Below, one piece after another: positions 16,135 to 24,928 of a stretch of 64,000 nucleotides of DNA (within the stretch, counting starts at the first letter, position 1; each line of letters starts with the position of its first letter). Below the pieces are notes generated by a model. That model saw only the letters and a list, made by a program, of their open reading frames with translations. It had not been told where the DNA came from and searched no databases. The stretch is from positions 992,001 to 1,056,000 of the forward strand of contig OZ245058.1 of NCBI GenBank assembly GCA_965224595.1. The letters run 5' to 3'. The DNA is from Aliivibrio_A sp016764915. GTDB lineage: Bacteria; Pseudomonadota; Gammaproteobacteria; Enterobacterales; Vibrionaceae. The translations under genes were made by a program, and so were the position numbers.

Positions 16135-18768
16135 ATGAGCGATCTTGCTAGAGATATCACGCCCGTTAATATTGAAGACGAGCTTAAAAGTTCATACCTA
16201 GACTACGCGATGTCAGTTATCGTAGGTCGTGCTCTTCCAGACGTACGTGATGGCCTAAAACCTGTACACCGCCGCGTATTATTCGCGATGAATGTATTAG
16301 GCAATGATTGGAACAAACCATATAAAAAATCGGCACGTGTTGTTGGCGATGTAATAGGTAAATATCACCCACACGGTGATAGTGCGGTTTACGATACGAT
16401 TGTACGTATGGCACAACCTTTTTCACTTCGTTATATGCTTATTGATGGTCAAGGTAACTTCGGTTCAGTTGATGGTGATTCAGCTGCAGCGATGCGTTAT
16501 ACAGAAATCCGTATGGCAAAAGTAGCTCACGAGTTACTGACTGATCTTGATAAAGACACGGTAGATTTCGTACCTAACTATGATGGTACCGAGCAGATTC
16601 CGGAAGTTCTTCCTGCAAAAATCCCAAACCTGCTAGTAAATGGTTCGTCTGGTATTGCTGTCGGTATGGCCACGAATATTCCACCGCATAATCTAGGTGA
16701 AGTCGTTGATGGTTGTTTAGCTTTTATTGATAATGATGAGATCACTATCGATGAGTTAATGGAGTTTATTCCCGGCCCAGACTTCCCAACCGCTGCTATG
16801 ATTAGCGGTCGTAAAGGCATTGTTGATGCTTATAAGACTGGTCGTGGCAAAGTATACATGCGCTCAAAAGCCGATATTGAAGTAGACAAAAAAGGTCGTG
16901 AGACCATTATTGTTCATGAGATTCCGTACCAAGTAAACAAAGCGCGTCTGATTGAAAAAATTGCCGACTTAATCAAAGACAAAAAGATCGAAGGCATCAG
17001 TGCACTTCGTGATGAGTCTGATAAAGATGGTATGCGTATTGTTATTGAGTGTAAACGTGATGCGGTTGGTGAAGTGGTTTTAAATAACCTTTACTCACAA
17101 ACTCAGCTTCAAACTACATTCGGCATCAATATGGTAGCACTCGATCACGGTCAGCCAAAACTGTTCAACTTAAAAGAGATGTTGAAGTGTTTTGTTAATC
17201 ACCGCCGTGAAGTGGTGACACGTCGAACTATTTTTGAACTGCGTAAAGCGCGCGATCGTGCTCATATCCTTGAAGCATTAGCGTTAGCATTAGCAAATAT
17301 TGATAACATTATTGAATTAATCCGTAATGCTTCAACACCTGCAGAAGCAAAAGCAGGTTTAGTCGCAAGAGGATGGAATTTAGGTAATGTTGCTGCGATG
17401 CTTGAGCGTGCAGGCGACGATGCTGCGCGTCCAGACTGGTTGGAGGCTGAGTATGGTATCCGCGAAGGGCAATATTTCTTAACAGAACAACAAGCTCAAG
17501 CGATTCTTGAACTGCGTCTTCACCGTTTAACGGGCTTAGAGCATGAGAAAATTGTTGATGAGTACAAAGAACTACTAGAAGAGATCGCAGAACTGCTGCG
17601 TATTTTAGGTAGCTCTGAGCGTTTAATGGAAGTGATCCGTGAAGAGTTAGAGTTAGTGAAAACCAACTTTAATGATCCTCGTCGCACTGAAATTACCGCA
17701 GCGACGCACGATATTGACATGGAAGATTTGATCAACCAAGAAGATGTAGTTGTGACTTTGTCACACGAAGGCTATGTCAAATATCAAATCCTTAGCGACT
17801 ACGAAGCTCAGCGTCGTGGTGGTAAAGGTAAAGCTGCTACTCGAATGAAAGAAGAAGATTACATTGAGAAGTTATTGGTTGCTAATACCCATGACTCTAT
17901 ACTGTGCTTCTCAACTCGTGGACGCATGTATTGGCTGAAAGTATATCAACTTCCGCTAGCCAGCCGTACTGCTCGCGGCAAACCAATTATTAACTTGTTA
18001 CCTTTGGAAGAGGGTGAGCGTATTACCGCTATCCTTCCTGTTAAAGAATACACTGAAGATAAATACGTATTCATGGCAACAGCCGATGGTACCGTTAAGA
18101 AAACACCGTTAACGGACTTTAGCCGTCCACGTAGCGCTGGCATTATCGCAGTGAATCTGCGTGATGGTGACTCGCTAATTGGTGTTAATATTACTAATGG
18201 CAACGATGACATTATGTTGTTCTCTAAAGCGGGCAAAGTAGTACGCTTTGTAGAAGAACAAGTTCGTGGTATGGGTCGTACTGCGGCCGGTGTCCGTGGT
18301 ATTAAACTGAAAAATGATGACAAAGTTGTCTCATTGATCGTTCCACACACTGATGGTGATATCTTAACGGTTACTGAAAACGGTTATGGTAAGCGAACTA
18401 TTCAATCTGAATACCCAGCTAAGAGTCGAGCGACTCAAGGCGTAGTCTCTATTAAAGTTTCTGAGCGTAATGGAAGCGTTGTTGGGGCAGTTCAGGTTGA
18501 TGAAGGTGATGAGTTCATGATGATCACTAATGGTGGCACGCTGGTAAGAACGCGTGTCTCTGAAGTGAGTCAAGTTGGCCGTAATACTCAAGGTGTCACG
18601 TTGATCCGTACATCGAAAGATGAGCTGGTTGTAGGTCTTCAACGAATTGAAGAGCTGGAAGAGGAACTGTTATCTGAAAGTGTTGAGAATGAAGGCGAAA
18701 TCGCATTAGGCTCTGACATTGAAGTGAATGATTCTGAAGCAGACGATGAGACACCAACTGAAGAGTAA
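16135..18768 (+). CDS. gyrA: DNA gyrase subunit A
   Basis: Breakage-reunion subunit of gyrase, 877 residues from ATG 16135 (MSDLARDITPVN). This start is chosen over the in-frame 16117 because it matches the family exactly and places the E. coli residue numbering in register. The catalytic tyrosine is Tyr122 (MRYTEIR). The quinolone-resistance region reads HPHGDSAVYD with Ser83 and Asp87, so these two positions are wild type. The GyrA box QRRGGKG is present and the tail is acidic. A strong terminator follows. Confidence 0.98.
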   Translation: MSDLARDITPVNIEDELKSSYLDYAMSVIVGRALPDVRDGLKPVHRRVLFAMNVLGNDWNKPYKKSARVVGDVIGKYHPHGDSAVYDTIVRMAQPFSLRYMLIDGQGNFGSVDGDSAAAMRYTEIRMAKVAHELLTDLDKDTVDFVPNYDGTEQIPEVLPAKIPNLLVNGSSGIAVGMATNIPPHNLGEVVDGCLAFIDNDEITIDELMEFIPGPDFPTAAMISGRKGIVDAYKTGRGKVYMRSKADIEVDKKGRETIIVHEIPYQVNKARLIEKIADLIKDKKIEGISALRDESDKDGMRIVIECKRDAVGEVVLNNLYSQTQLQTTFGINMVALDHGQPKLFNLKEMLKCFVNHRREVVTRRTIFELRKARDRAHILEALALALANIDNIIELIRNASTPAEAKAGLVARGWNLGNVAAMLERAGDDAARPDWLEAEYGIREGQYFLTEQQAQAILELRLHRLTGLEHEKIVDEYKELLEEIAELLRILGSSERLMEVIREELELVKTNFNDPRRTEITAATHDIDMEDLINQEDVVVTLSHEGYVKYQILSDYEAQRRGGKGKAATRMKEEDYIEKLLVANTHDSILCFSTRGRMYWLKVYQLPLASRTARGKPIINLLPLEEGERITAILPVKEYTEDKYVFMATADGTVKKTPLTDFSRPRSAGIIAVNLRDGDSLIGVNITNGNDDIMLFSKAGKVVRFVEEQVRGMGRTAAGVRGIKLKNDDKVVSLIVPHTDGDILTVTENGYGKRTIQSEYPAKSRATQGVVSIKVSERNGSVVGAVQVDEGDEFMMITNGGTLVRTRVSEVSQVGRNTQGVTLIRTSKDELVVGLQRIEELEEELLSESVENEGEIALGSDIEVNDSEADDETPTEE

Positions 18769-18805
18769 ATTCACAATTGTTATAAATTGATGAAATCTCC
18801 TTATA

Positions 18806-18835
18806 AAACGCAGCCTTAACAGGCTGCGTTTTTTT
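18806..18835 (+). terminator. Rho-independent terminator after gyrA
   Basis: AAACGCAGCCT (18806-18816), loop TAAC, AGGCTGCGTTT (18821-18831), then further T residues. A perfect 11-bp stem 38 bp past the stop. Confidence 0.92.
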
Positions 18836-18923
18836 GTTGCCGCAGCACTGCACATTTCATTAAGCAATAATTAGCAAAGCTGTGATCTCTATTCAAGGAA
18901 AAAAAGGGAGCAAAAAAAAGACG

Positions 18924-18932
18924 TTATCCACA
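18924..18932 (+). promoter_or_regulatory. Isolated consensus DnaA box
   Basis: TTATCCACA is an exact 9-mer. It lies between gyrA and a small ORF, about 85 bp before that ORF's start. A single box may act as a titration or regulatory site. Confidence 0.4.
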
Positions 18933-19017
18933 TGATAAAATCCCTTGTGTCAATTAACTGTTAAATCTTGGCGTGATGCTTAATTATGAAACAAGCAGCA
19001 CTCGTCAGAGGTGCTTA

Positions 19018-19203
19018 ATGAAAGGTGATAAATCAATGCAAAATGTGGACTTAATCGTGAGTCAGTTGAAGAAGTATTTTCGCAACGAAGTCAATAAAAC
19101 GTTAGAAAACAGCATTGGTTCAGTTTTGACTCCTGAAGAGGTTACAGAGCTTGAAAACGCATGGATCGAACTAAAGGTATGGAAAAGCCGAAATCAACAC
19201 TGA
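19018..19203 (+). CDS. Small conserved-looking protein of unknown function
   Basis: A 61-residue charged, mostly helical protein (core DLIVSQLKKYF and LTPEEVTELENAWIELKVW). There is no signal peptide or membrane segment. I chose ATG 19018 because AGAGG lies six bases upstream. An alternative ATG at 19036 has AAGG ten bases upstream and would give 55 residues; the frame also extends back to 18973 without a site. A strong terminator 36 bp after the stop supports a real transcription unit. I do not recognise the family. Confidence 0.65.
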   Translation: MKGDKSMQNVDLIVSQLKKYFRNEVNKTLENSIGSVLTPEEVTELENAWIELKVWKSRNQH

Positions 19204-19239
19204 TTTTCGTTAACATTTATACAGATTGTCACTCATATG

Positions 19240-19283
19240 AACCCATCTTTAATTAAGTAACAGCCCTTAATTAAAGATGGGTT
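19240..19283 (+). terminator. Terminator after the small ORF
   Basis: An 18-bp perfect stem, AACCCATCTTTAATTAAG (19240-19257) and its complement (19266-19283), is followed by a T-rich tract. The loop is 8 nt. Confidence 0.88.
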
Positions 19284-19415
19284 TCTTTTTTCTTTGCTTG
19301 TTGTTGCTTCGCTAGGTATCCTAGAGCCAAACTAATATTATTAAAAACAGTTTTATTAATATGGTCGAACTCCAGCAGTGGGTCATACTGTTTTTGCTAA
19401 GGAAAAGAAGTAATC

Positions 19416-20018
19416 ATGGTGAAAGTTAGAGCTCGGATTGAGCTTAAAGTTGGCCAGAATAGCAATATCCCTGCCGAAATGTTGTCATTCAAAGGTTTAT
19501 CTACAGAAAAAGAGCACGTTGCGCTTATTTTTAAACAAGCAGATAAGAAACCGAATATTCCTATAGTCCGAATGCATTCTGAGTGCTTAACAGGAGATGT
19601 TTTTCACTCCTCTCGATGTGATTGCGGTGAACAGTTGGAAGAGACGATCAACAAAATGGGGAAGGAGGGCGGAATTCTGCTTTATCTTCGCCAGGAAGGG
19701 CGCGGTATTGGCCTCTACAATAAGTTAGATGCATATAAACTGCAAAATTCGGGCATGAATACCTACGAAGCCAATAATCATTTAGGGTTTGGTGATGACC
19801 TGCGTGACTTTAAAGAAGCCGCAGAAATGTTCAGGGCCCTTGATGTTAATAAAGTCCGTTTAATTACCAATAATCCGAAGAAAATTGCAGACATTCAAAG
19901 TTATGGCATCAATGTCGTTGAAGTGATTAATACTGATGTGCACATCAAAGATGGAAACAAAAACTATCTGGAAAGTAAAAAATTACACGGAAAGCATCAG
20001 CTTAATCTTGATAAATAA
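19416..20018 (+). CDS. ribA: GTP cyclohydrolase II
   Basis: First committed step of riboflavin synthesis, opening GTP to the diaminopyrimidine. The 200-residue protein shows zinc-ligand cysteines 57, 68 and 70 in HSECLTGDVFHSSRCDCGEQ, the catalytic RQEGRGIGLYNK segment, and NHLGFGDDLRDF. The length is that of stand-alone RibA, without a fused RibB domain. An AAGGAAAAG site precedes the ATG. The next gene begins 39 bp after its stop, so the two may be co-transcribed. Confidence 0.96.
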   Translation: MVKVRARIELKVGQNSNIPAEMLSFKGLSTEKEHVALIFKQADKKPNIPIVRMHSECLTGDVFHSSRCDCGEQLEETINKMGKEGGILLYLRQEGRGIGLYNKLDAYKLQNSGMNTYEANNHLGFGDDLRDFKEAAEMFRALDVNKVRLITNNPKKIADIQSYGINVVEVINTDVHIKDGNKNYLESKKLHGKHQLNLDK

Positions 20019-20057
20019 AAAAACAACTACACATTTGATTAAATAACTGAGTCTATT

Positions 20058-20711
20058 ATGAGTTTACAGTACAAAATAATCCCCGTGACTTCTTATAAGC
20101 AAAACTGCTCAATTGTCTGGTGTGATGAGACGATGGAAGGCGTTATTATCGATCCAGGCGGGGAAAGTGACCTTCTACTTGAAACGATTCAAATGTTGGG
20201 TATCAATTTACTACAGATTATTCTCACACATGGGCATCTCGATCACGTAGGTGGAACGATACCACTGAAATTGGCACTCGATGTTAATGTTATTGGCCCA
20301 CACCAAGATGATCGGTTTTGGTTAGATTCGCTTGAAGAGCAGAGTCGTCAATTTGGCTTGACTAAAACGGACTCTTTCTTACCAGATCGTTGGTTAAATG
20401 AAGGTGATGTACTCTCATTTGGTCAACAGCAACTCGATGTATTTCATACGCCAGGCCATACACCAGGCCATGTTATCCTGTTTAATCAAAATCATAAATT
20501 GGCGTTTGTTGGCGACGTCCTTTTTAAAGGAGGGGTTGGACGATCTGATTTTCCATTAGGCGACCATCAAGTGTTAATAGAATCTATCAAATCAAAGCTT
20601 TGGCCGCTGGGTAATGACGTACAATTTATACCAGGACATGGCCCTGACTCGACGTTTGGGCATGAAAGATTGACAAATCCTTTTGTTGCGGATGAAATGC
20701 CAATTTACTAA
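20058..20711 (+). CDS. MBL-fold metallo-hydrolase (YcbL/glyoxalase II-like)
   Basis: A 217-residue metallo-beta-lactamase-fold enzyme. The metal motif is THGHLDHVGG (His58, His60, Asp62, His63). It continues with HTPGHTPGHV, GDVLFKGGVGRSDF and FIPGHGPDSTFGHE, which supply the remaining ligands. This pattern resembles the E. coli YcbL type, a single-domain thioester hydrolase lacking the C-terminal helical domain of classical GloB. The true substrate (S-lactoylglutathione or another thioester) is inferred only. Confidence 0.85.
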   Translation: MSLQYKIIPVTSYKQNCSIVWCDETMEGVIIDPGGESDLLLETIQMLGINLLQIILTHGHLDHVGGTIPLKLALDVNVIGPHQDDRFWLDSLEEQSRQFGLTKTDSFLPDRWLNEGDVLSFGQQQLDVFHTPGHTPGHVILFNQNHKLAFVGDVLFKGGVGRSDFPLGDHQVLIESIKSKLWPLGNDVQFIPGHGPDSTFGHERLTNPFVADEMPIY

Positions 20712-20810
20712 AAGAATGGCAGAAATATATAAAAATGCAGGTATTGACTCAGTTTTGAGCATAAGAGCACGTCAAGACTACAAAAATCTGCAAAAATTTG
20801 TTATAAGACG

Positions 20811-20848
20811 CTCTTACTTTTCCGCCGCTTAATGGCGGAGTTTAAGAG
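20811..20848 (+). promoter_or_regulatory. Leader hairpin before a winged-helix gene
   Basis: CTCTTACTTTTCCGCC (20811-20826) pairs imperfectly with GGCGGAGTTTAAGAG (20834-20848) around a 7-nt loop. The helix has strong TCCGCC/GGCGGA and CTCTTA/TAAGAG blocks with one internal mismatch. No T run follows, so it is not a plain terminator. It ends 24 nt before the ATG. Confidence 0.5.
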
Positions 20849-20872
20849 TAGTGCTATGGAGTTAGAAAATTA

Positions 20873-21253
20873 ATGAGACTTACTCACAAACGTAAAATTC
20901 AATCTAAACTAAATAAACGCTTTAAAGCGGTATCTGTTGAGACGAAAGCGGTAAAAGTCGTCGCTAAAAAAACAGTAGCACCGAAAGCAAAAGAGACAGT
21001 AAAGCCTGTCGAAAAAAAAGCAGTTGTAGTAACGACAACTAATGTATCTCTTACTCCGAAACAGCAATCTGTGTTTGATATTGTTAGCGAGCATGCAGAT
21101 GGTATTAATCCGAAAGGGATTGGCCTAGCTGCGGGACAAGAGGATGCGAAAGCAGCATCTTGGGCTACGGGTGGCTTGAAAAAATTAGTTGAAGAAGGTC
21201 TCGTTGAAAAGATTCAACTTGAAGGAAATAAGGTTGCTTACAAAGCACTTTAA
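20873..21253 (+). CDS. Basic-tailed winged-helix-like protein, function unknown
   Basis: A 126-residue protein in two parts. Residues 1-60 are low-complexity Lys/Ala/Val (THKRKIQSKLNKR, then repeated KVVAKK and PVEKKA blocks), like the nucleic-acid-binding tails of histone-like proteins. Residues 62-126 look like a winged helix: LTPKQQSVFDIVSEHADGINPKGIGL, an Ala-rich helix, then LKKLVEEGLVEKIQLEGNKVAYKAL as recognition helix and wing. I infer DNA binding. Ribosome-binding site GGAG lies eleven bases upstream. The following terminator is shared with aspC. Confidence 0.7.
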   Translation: MRLTHKRKIQSKLNKRFKAVSVETKAVKVVAKKTVAPKAKETVKPVEKKAVVVTTTNVSLTPKQQSVFDIVSEHADGINPKGIGLAAGQEDAKAASWATGGLKKLVEEGLVEKIQLEGNKVAYKAL

Positions 21254-21290
21254 TCGTTCAGAATAATGCAGCAGAGCTGTATTCAGCTAC

Positions 21291-21320
21291 AAAAAAGGCG
21301 ATATTATTATCGCCTTTTTT
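21291..21320. terminator. Bidirectional terminator between the winged-helix gene and aspC
   Basis: AAAAAAGGCGATA (21291-21303), TTAT, TATCGCCTTTTTT (21308-21320): a perfect stem with A and T runs on both sides, between convergent genes. Confidence 0.92.
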
Positions 21321-21341
21321 ATGCTTTAAATTTGTCTCTGA

Positions 21342-22532
21342 TTACATTACAGCGGCAATGCCTTTACACAATGGAAGCATATTATTTTTGGTCATGCCGG
21401 CGACACTAATTCGGCCAGAACCAACGATATAAATCGCAAATTCATTTTTTAAGCGATTCACTTGTTCTTTGGATAACCCAGAGAAAGAGAACATGCCATT
21501 TTGACGCTCAATAAAACTAAAGTCTGCATCTACACCTTGTTCTTTCAATGTTTGAACAAACAGAGTTCGCATCTCTTGAATTCGATCACGCATCTCTTTT
21601 ACTTCAAGTTCCCATTCAGCGCGTAATAGTTCGCTGTTGAGTATCTGTGTCACGATAGCAGCGCCGTGAGCGGGTGGGTTTGAGTACATTGAACGAATGA
21701 TCGTTTTAATCTGAGAAAAGGCTGCTATGGACGTTTCAGGGGATTCGGCAACAAGAGTGAATGCACCTACACGTTCACTGTATAAGCCAAAGTTCTTTGA
21801 AAATGAGCTAGCCACGAGCAGCTCTTTACAGTGTGCTGCAAATATTCGCAAACCTTCTGCATCCTCTTCAACCCCCTTTGCAAAACCCTGGTATGCAAAA
21901 TCAAACAGTGGCAGTAACTCTTTATCTGCACACAGTTTTGCGAGTTGTTTCCACTCTGCTGCTGTTGGGTCAATGCCAGTAGGATTATGACAGCAGCCAT
22001 GAAGAAGAACAACATCACCTGGTTGCGCTTTATCTAAGTCTGTAATCATTGCTGAGAAGTCTTTAGATTTAGTCTCTGCATTGTAGTAACTGTATTGTGC
22101 AGTTTGAATGCCTGCAGCGGTGAAAACACCAACATGGTTAGCCCAAGTCGGATTACTTATCCAGATTTTGCTTCCAGAAAGTTGACGTTTGATAAATTCA
22201 CCAGCAACTCTAAGGGCGCCCGTACCACCAGGTGCTTGTGCGGTTTGTGCTCGTTTGGTTGAAATGACTTTAGCATCATCCCCAAAAAGGAGTTTCTGTA
22301 CTGCAAGTCCATATTCAGCAGTACCTTGTATTGTCAGGTAAGATTTGGTTTTTTCATCAGAGAGTAATATTGCTTCAGCTTTTTTTACTGTGGCAAGAAT
22401 GGGTGTTTCGCCCGCTTCATTTTTGTAGATACCAACGCCTAAATTAATTTTTTCACTGCGAGTATCATTTTTAAACTCTTCAGTCAAACCAAGAATTGGG
22501 TCAGCAGGAGCTAAAGCGATTTTTTCAAACAT
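21342..22532 (-). CDS. aspC: Aromatic/aspartate aminotransferase (class I PLP)
   Basis: PLP enzyme exchanging amino groups between aspartate (or aromatic amino acids) and 2-oxoglutarate. At 396 residues from MFEKIALAPADP it equals the length of E. coli AspC. I use this ATG instead of the upstream in-frame one at 22541 because it matches the family start and has GGATGAC upstream. The PLP lysine is about residue 246 in SSFSKNFGLYSERVG, with LHGCCHNPTGIDP and NPPAHGA as further signatures. TyrB-like specificity cannot be excluded. Confidence 0.92.
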   Translation of the reverse strand: MFEKIALAPADPILGLTEEFKNDTRSEKINLGVGIYKNEAGETPILATVKKAEAILLSDEKTKSYLTIQGTAEYGLAVQKLLFGDDAKVISTKRAQTAQAPGGTGALRVAGEFIKRQLSGSKIWISNPTWANHVGVFTAAGIQTAQYSYYNAETKSKDFSAMITDLDKAQPGDVVLLHGCCHNPTGIDPTAAEWKQLAKLCADKELLPLFDFAYQGFAKGVEEDAEGLRIFAAHCKELLVASSFSKNFGLYSERVGAFTLVAESPETSIAAFSQIKTIIRSMYSNPPAHGAAIVTQILNSELLRAEWELEVKEMRDRIQEMRTLFVQTLKEQGVDADFSFIERQNGMFSFSGLSKEQVNRLKNEFAIYIVGSGRISVAGMTKNNMLPLCKGIAAVM

Positions 22533-22711
22533 AGTCGTCATCCATGGTGATCTAATAAAAAGGTGTTTTCGTTTTATTTATACCTTTAAATTCGGCAGGT
22601 GTACAAGGAAAAATGCCACTCAGAGCAAGAAATTTTTTTTAAAAGTGTGCGCAGCTAGAAAGGAAAAAGGCATAGGGGAATCGATTGAGGGAATGTTATG
22701 CAGTTTTGATG

Positions 22712-22739
22712 AAAAAAACCCCGAAGTCTCGGGGTTTTT
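22712..22739. terminator. Terminator after asnS
   Basis: AAAACCCCGA and TCGGGGTTTT pair around a short loop (22712-22739), with A and T runs at either end. It serves asnS on the minus strand. On the plus strand nothing ends here. Confidence 0.88.
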
Positions 22740-22753
22740 AAGTACGATAATGT

Positions 22754-24154
22754 CTAGAAGTTTGCCGAGCGAGGTGCGCGCGGGAATGGAATTACATCAC
22801 GGATGTTTTGCATGCCTGTAACATAAGACACTAGGCGCTCAAAGCCAAGACCAAAACCGGAGTGAGGGACAGTGCCGTAACGGCGTAGGTCACGGTACCA
22901 GCCCATGTGCTCAGGATCGATGCCCATCTCAATCATTCGCTTGTCAAGAAGCTCTAGACGCTCTTCACGTTGCGAACCACCAATGATTTCACCAATGCCA
23001 GGAGCGAGGATGTCCATAGCAGCAACCGTTTTACCATCGTCATTCATGCGCATGTAAAACGCTTTGATATCTTTTGGATAGTTTTTCACGACTACTGGCG
23101 CTTTAAAGTGCTCTTCAGCAAGGTAACGCTCATGCTCAGAGGACATGTCAATTCCCCATTCAACATCGAACTCAAACTTGCGGCCAGAGTCTTGTAGAAT
23201 CTTAATGGCATCTGTGTAGTCAACTTGAGCGAAGTCAGAAGTGACAAATTGCTCTAAGCGAGTAATGGCCTCTTTGTCTATACGTTGAGCAAAAAACTCA
23301 AGATCATCACGACGTTCTTCAAGAACAGCAGCAAATACATATTTAAGCATGTCTTCAGCAAGCTTAGCTGCATCATCTAGATCAGCAAAAGCGACTTCTG
23401 GTTCAACCATCCAGAATTCAGCTAAGTGGCGACTGGTATTTGAGTTTTCAGCACGGAAAGTGGGACCAAAGGTGTACACTTTACTTAGTGCACAGGCGTA
23501 GGTTTCAGCATTCAATTGACCAGATACAGTCAAAAACGTCTCTTTACCAAAGAAGTCTTTATCGTAATCAACGGTGCCTTCATCTGTCATTGGCGTGTTA
23601 ACCATATCAAGGGTCGATACACGGAACATCTCACCAGCGCCTTCAGCATCTGAGGCCGTGATAAGTGGCGCGGACATCCAAAAATACCCTTGCTCATGAT
23701 AGAAACGGTGAATGGCTTGTGATAGGCAGTTACGAACACGAGCCACAGCACCAATAACATTGGTTCGCGGACGTAGATGAGCAACTTCACGCAAATATTC
23801 AATAGAGTGACGTGTTTTCGCCATTGGGTAGGTGTCAGCATCTTCAACCCAACCTACCACTTTTACTGCCGTTGCTGCGAGTTCAAAATCTTGACCTTTA
23901 GCAGGGGATTCAACAATAGTCCCTGTGACTTCAACAGAGCAGCCAGTCGTTAATTTTAATACTTCATCTTGATAATTATTGAGCTCATTAGGGACCACGG
24001 CCTGAATCGGGTCGAAACAAGAGCCGTCATAAACGGCGAGGAAAGAGATTCCAGCTTTGGAATCACGACGTGAGCGTATCCAGCCACGGACAGTTACTTC
24101 ACTGCCAATGGCTAACTTTCCGCTAAGTACGTCTGTTACAGGCGCGTAAGTCAT
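22754..24154 (-). CDS. asnS: Asparaginyl-tRNA synthetase
   Basis: Class II aminoacyl-tRNA synthetase charging tRNA-Asn. The 466-residue protein equals the E. coli length. It has an N-terminal OB-fold anticodon-binding domain (residues about 15-110, VRGWIRSRRDSKAGISF), motif 2 in TFRAENSNTSRHLAEFWMVEPE, and motif 3 in GFGLGFERLVSYVTG. It is monocistronic with its own terminator. Confidence 0.98.
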   Translation of the reverse strand: MTYAPVTDVLSGKLAIGSEVTVRGWIRSRRDSKAGISFLAVYDGSCFDPIQAVVPNELNNYQDEVLKLTTGCSVEVTGTIVESPAKGQDFELAATAVKVVGWVEDADTYPMAKTRHSIEYLREVAHLRPRTNVIGAVARVRNCLSQAIHRFYHEQGYFWMSAPLITASDAEGAGEMFRVSTLDMVNTPMTDEGTVDYDKDFFGKETFLTVSGQLNAETYACALSKVYTFGPTFRAENSNTSRHLAEFWMVEPEVAFADLDDAAKLAEDMLKYVFAAVLEERRDDLEFFAQRIDKEAITRLEQFVTSDFAQVDYTDAIKILQDSGRKFEFDVEWGIDMSSEHERYLAEEHFKAPVVVKNYPKDIKAFYMRMNDDGKTVAAMDILAPGIGEIIGGSQREERLELLDKRMIEMGIDPEHMGWYRDLRRYGTVPHSGFGLGFERLVSYVTGMQNIRDVIPFPRAPRSANF

Positions 24155-24495
24155 CTAATTTACATCTCCATTAAGGTACATTGCTATCAATGTACATAAA
24201 AATTGTTTTTCAGGTGACATATTACCTGTCTCACATCAACCTTCAACCCTTGTTCGTGTTAGAAAGGGTAAATTGACTAAGTAATTGTTCTAGCTGTTCT
24301 GAAAGCTGTTCAAGATTTAAGCTGATCTCTTGACTCTTGGCTCGATGAGTCCAATGTGCTGTGATTGACCGTTTTAACGTTGAAGTTTCATGAATAACAT
24401 TAGCGCCTAATTATTCGAGAATAACTTGAGACGTAGACCACTTTTGCGTAGCATCTGCCATCATTTTCATTGTTCGCATTATATGAGAGAATTTC
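24155..24495. other. Intergenic region between asnS and queD
   Basis: This stretch is mostly occupied by the interrupted small ORF described separately (24243-24479, minus strand). The queD promoter must lie at or within its 5' end. I looked for a preQ1 riboswitch before queD and saw no such fold. Confidence 0.5.
24243..24479 (-). pseudogene. Small gene disrupted by an in-frame TAA
   Basis: The frame runs from ATG at 24479 to TGA at 24243-24245, 78 codons long, and is open except for TAA at codon 23 (24411-24413). It reads MRTMKMMADATQKWSTSQ, VILE, stop, LGANVIHETS, and then a helical, coiled-coil-like C-terminus (LNLEQLSEQLEQLLSQF). The two sides continue smoothly in the same frame and look protein-coding, so a single CAA or GAA to TAA change is the simple explanation. 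No ATG follows the stop. The function is unknown. Confidence 0.55.
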
Positions 24496-24855
24496 ATGTC
24501 TACAGAGTTGTATAAAGAGTTTATGTTTGAAGCGGCGCATTTGTTGCCTCATGTACCTGAAGGTCATAAATGTGGTCGTTTACATGGACACTCTTTTTTA
24601 GTTCGTCTTTATGTAGCAGGAGATGTTGATCCGCATACTGGCTGGATCATTGATTTTTCAGAAATTAAAGCGGCATTTCAACCAATATATGATCGGTTAG
24701 ATCATTACTATTTGAATGATATTGCAGGGCTAGAGAATCCGACCAGCGAAGTCTTATCAAAGTGGATTTGGGACCAATTGAAACCGAGTCTACCGCAACT
24801 GAGTAAAGTGATGATTAAAGAGACCTGCACCGCGGGTTGTGTCTATATCGGTTAA
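24496..24855 (+). CDS. queD: 6-carboxy-5,6,7,8-tetrahydropterin synthase (QueD)
   Basis: Second step of queuosine/7-deazaguanine synthesis, converting dihydroneopterin triphosphate to carboxytetrahydropterin. The 119-residue T-fold enzyme has zinc histidines 15, 30 and 32 (FEAAHLLP and GRLHGHS), the catalytic cysteine at 26 (CGRLHGH), and the pterin-anchoring Glu in KETCTAGC. Length matches QueD and is shorter than eukaryotic PTP synthase. A terminator shared with sdaA follows. Confidence 0.95.
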   Translation: MSTELYKEFMFEAAHLLPHVPEGHKCGRLHGHSFLVRLYVAGDVDPHTGWIIDFSEIKAAFQPIYDRLDHYYLNDIAGLENPTSEVLSKWIWDQLKPSLPQLSKVMIKETCTAGCVYIG

Positions 24856-24874
24856 ATGAAGAGTAGATAAATAT

Positions 24875-24915
24875 TAAAAATCCCGGTCTCTTGTAAAAGA
24901 GACCGGGATTTTTTT
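24875..24915. terminator. Bidirectional terminator between queD and sdaA
   Basis: AATCCCGGTCTC (24879-24890) and GAGACCGGGATT (24899-24910) form a perfect 12-bp stem with an 8-nt loop, flanked by A5 and T7. It lies between two convergent genes. Confidence 0.93.
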
Positions 24916-24928
24916 ACAAAACTTATCT

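Noticed and set aside
17520..18642. Antisense open frames within gyrA
   Set aside because: They mirror the codon pattern of the gyrA frame and contain no recognisable motifs or ribosome-binding sites.
19284..19415. An FMN riboswitch before ribA
   Set aside because: The conserved six-stem RFN motifs (AGGATT, CCGACGGT and similar) are absent, and the gap is too short to hold one after the terminator.
24155..24495. A preQ1 riboswitch upstream of queD
   Set aside because: I looked for the short preQ1-type hairpin with an A-rich tail near the ribosome-binding site and did not see it; the region is better read as the interrupted ORF.
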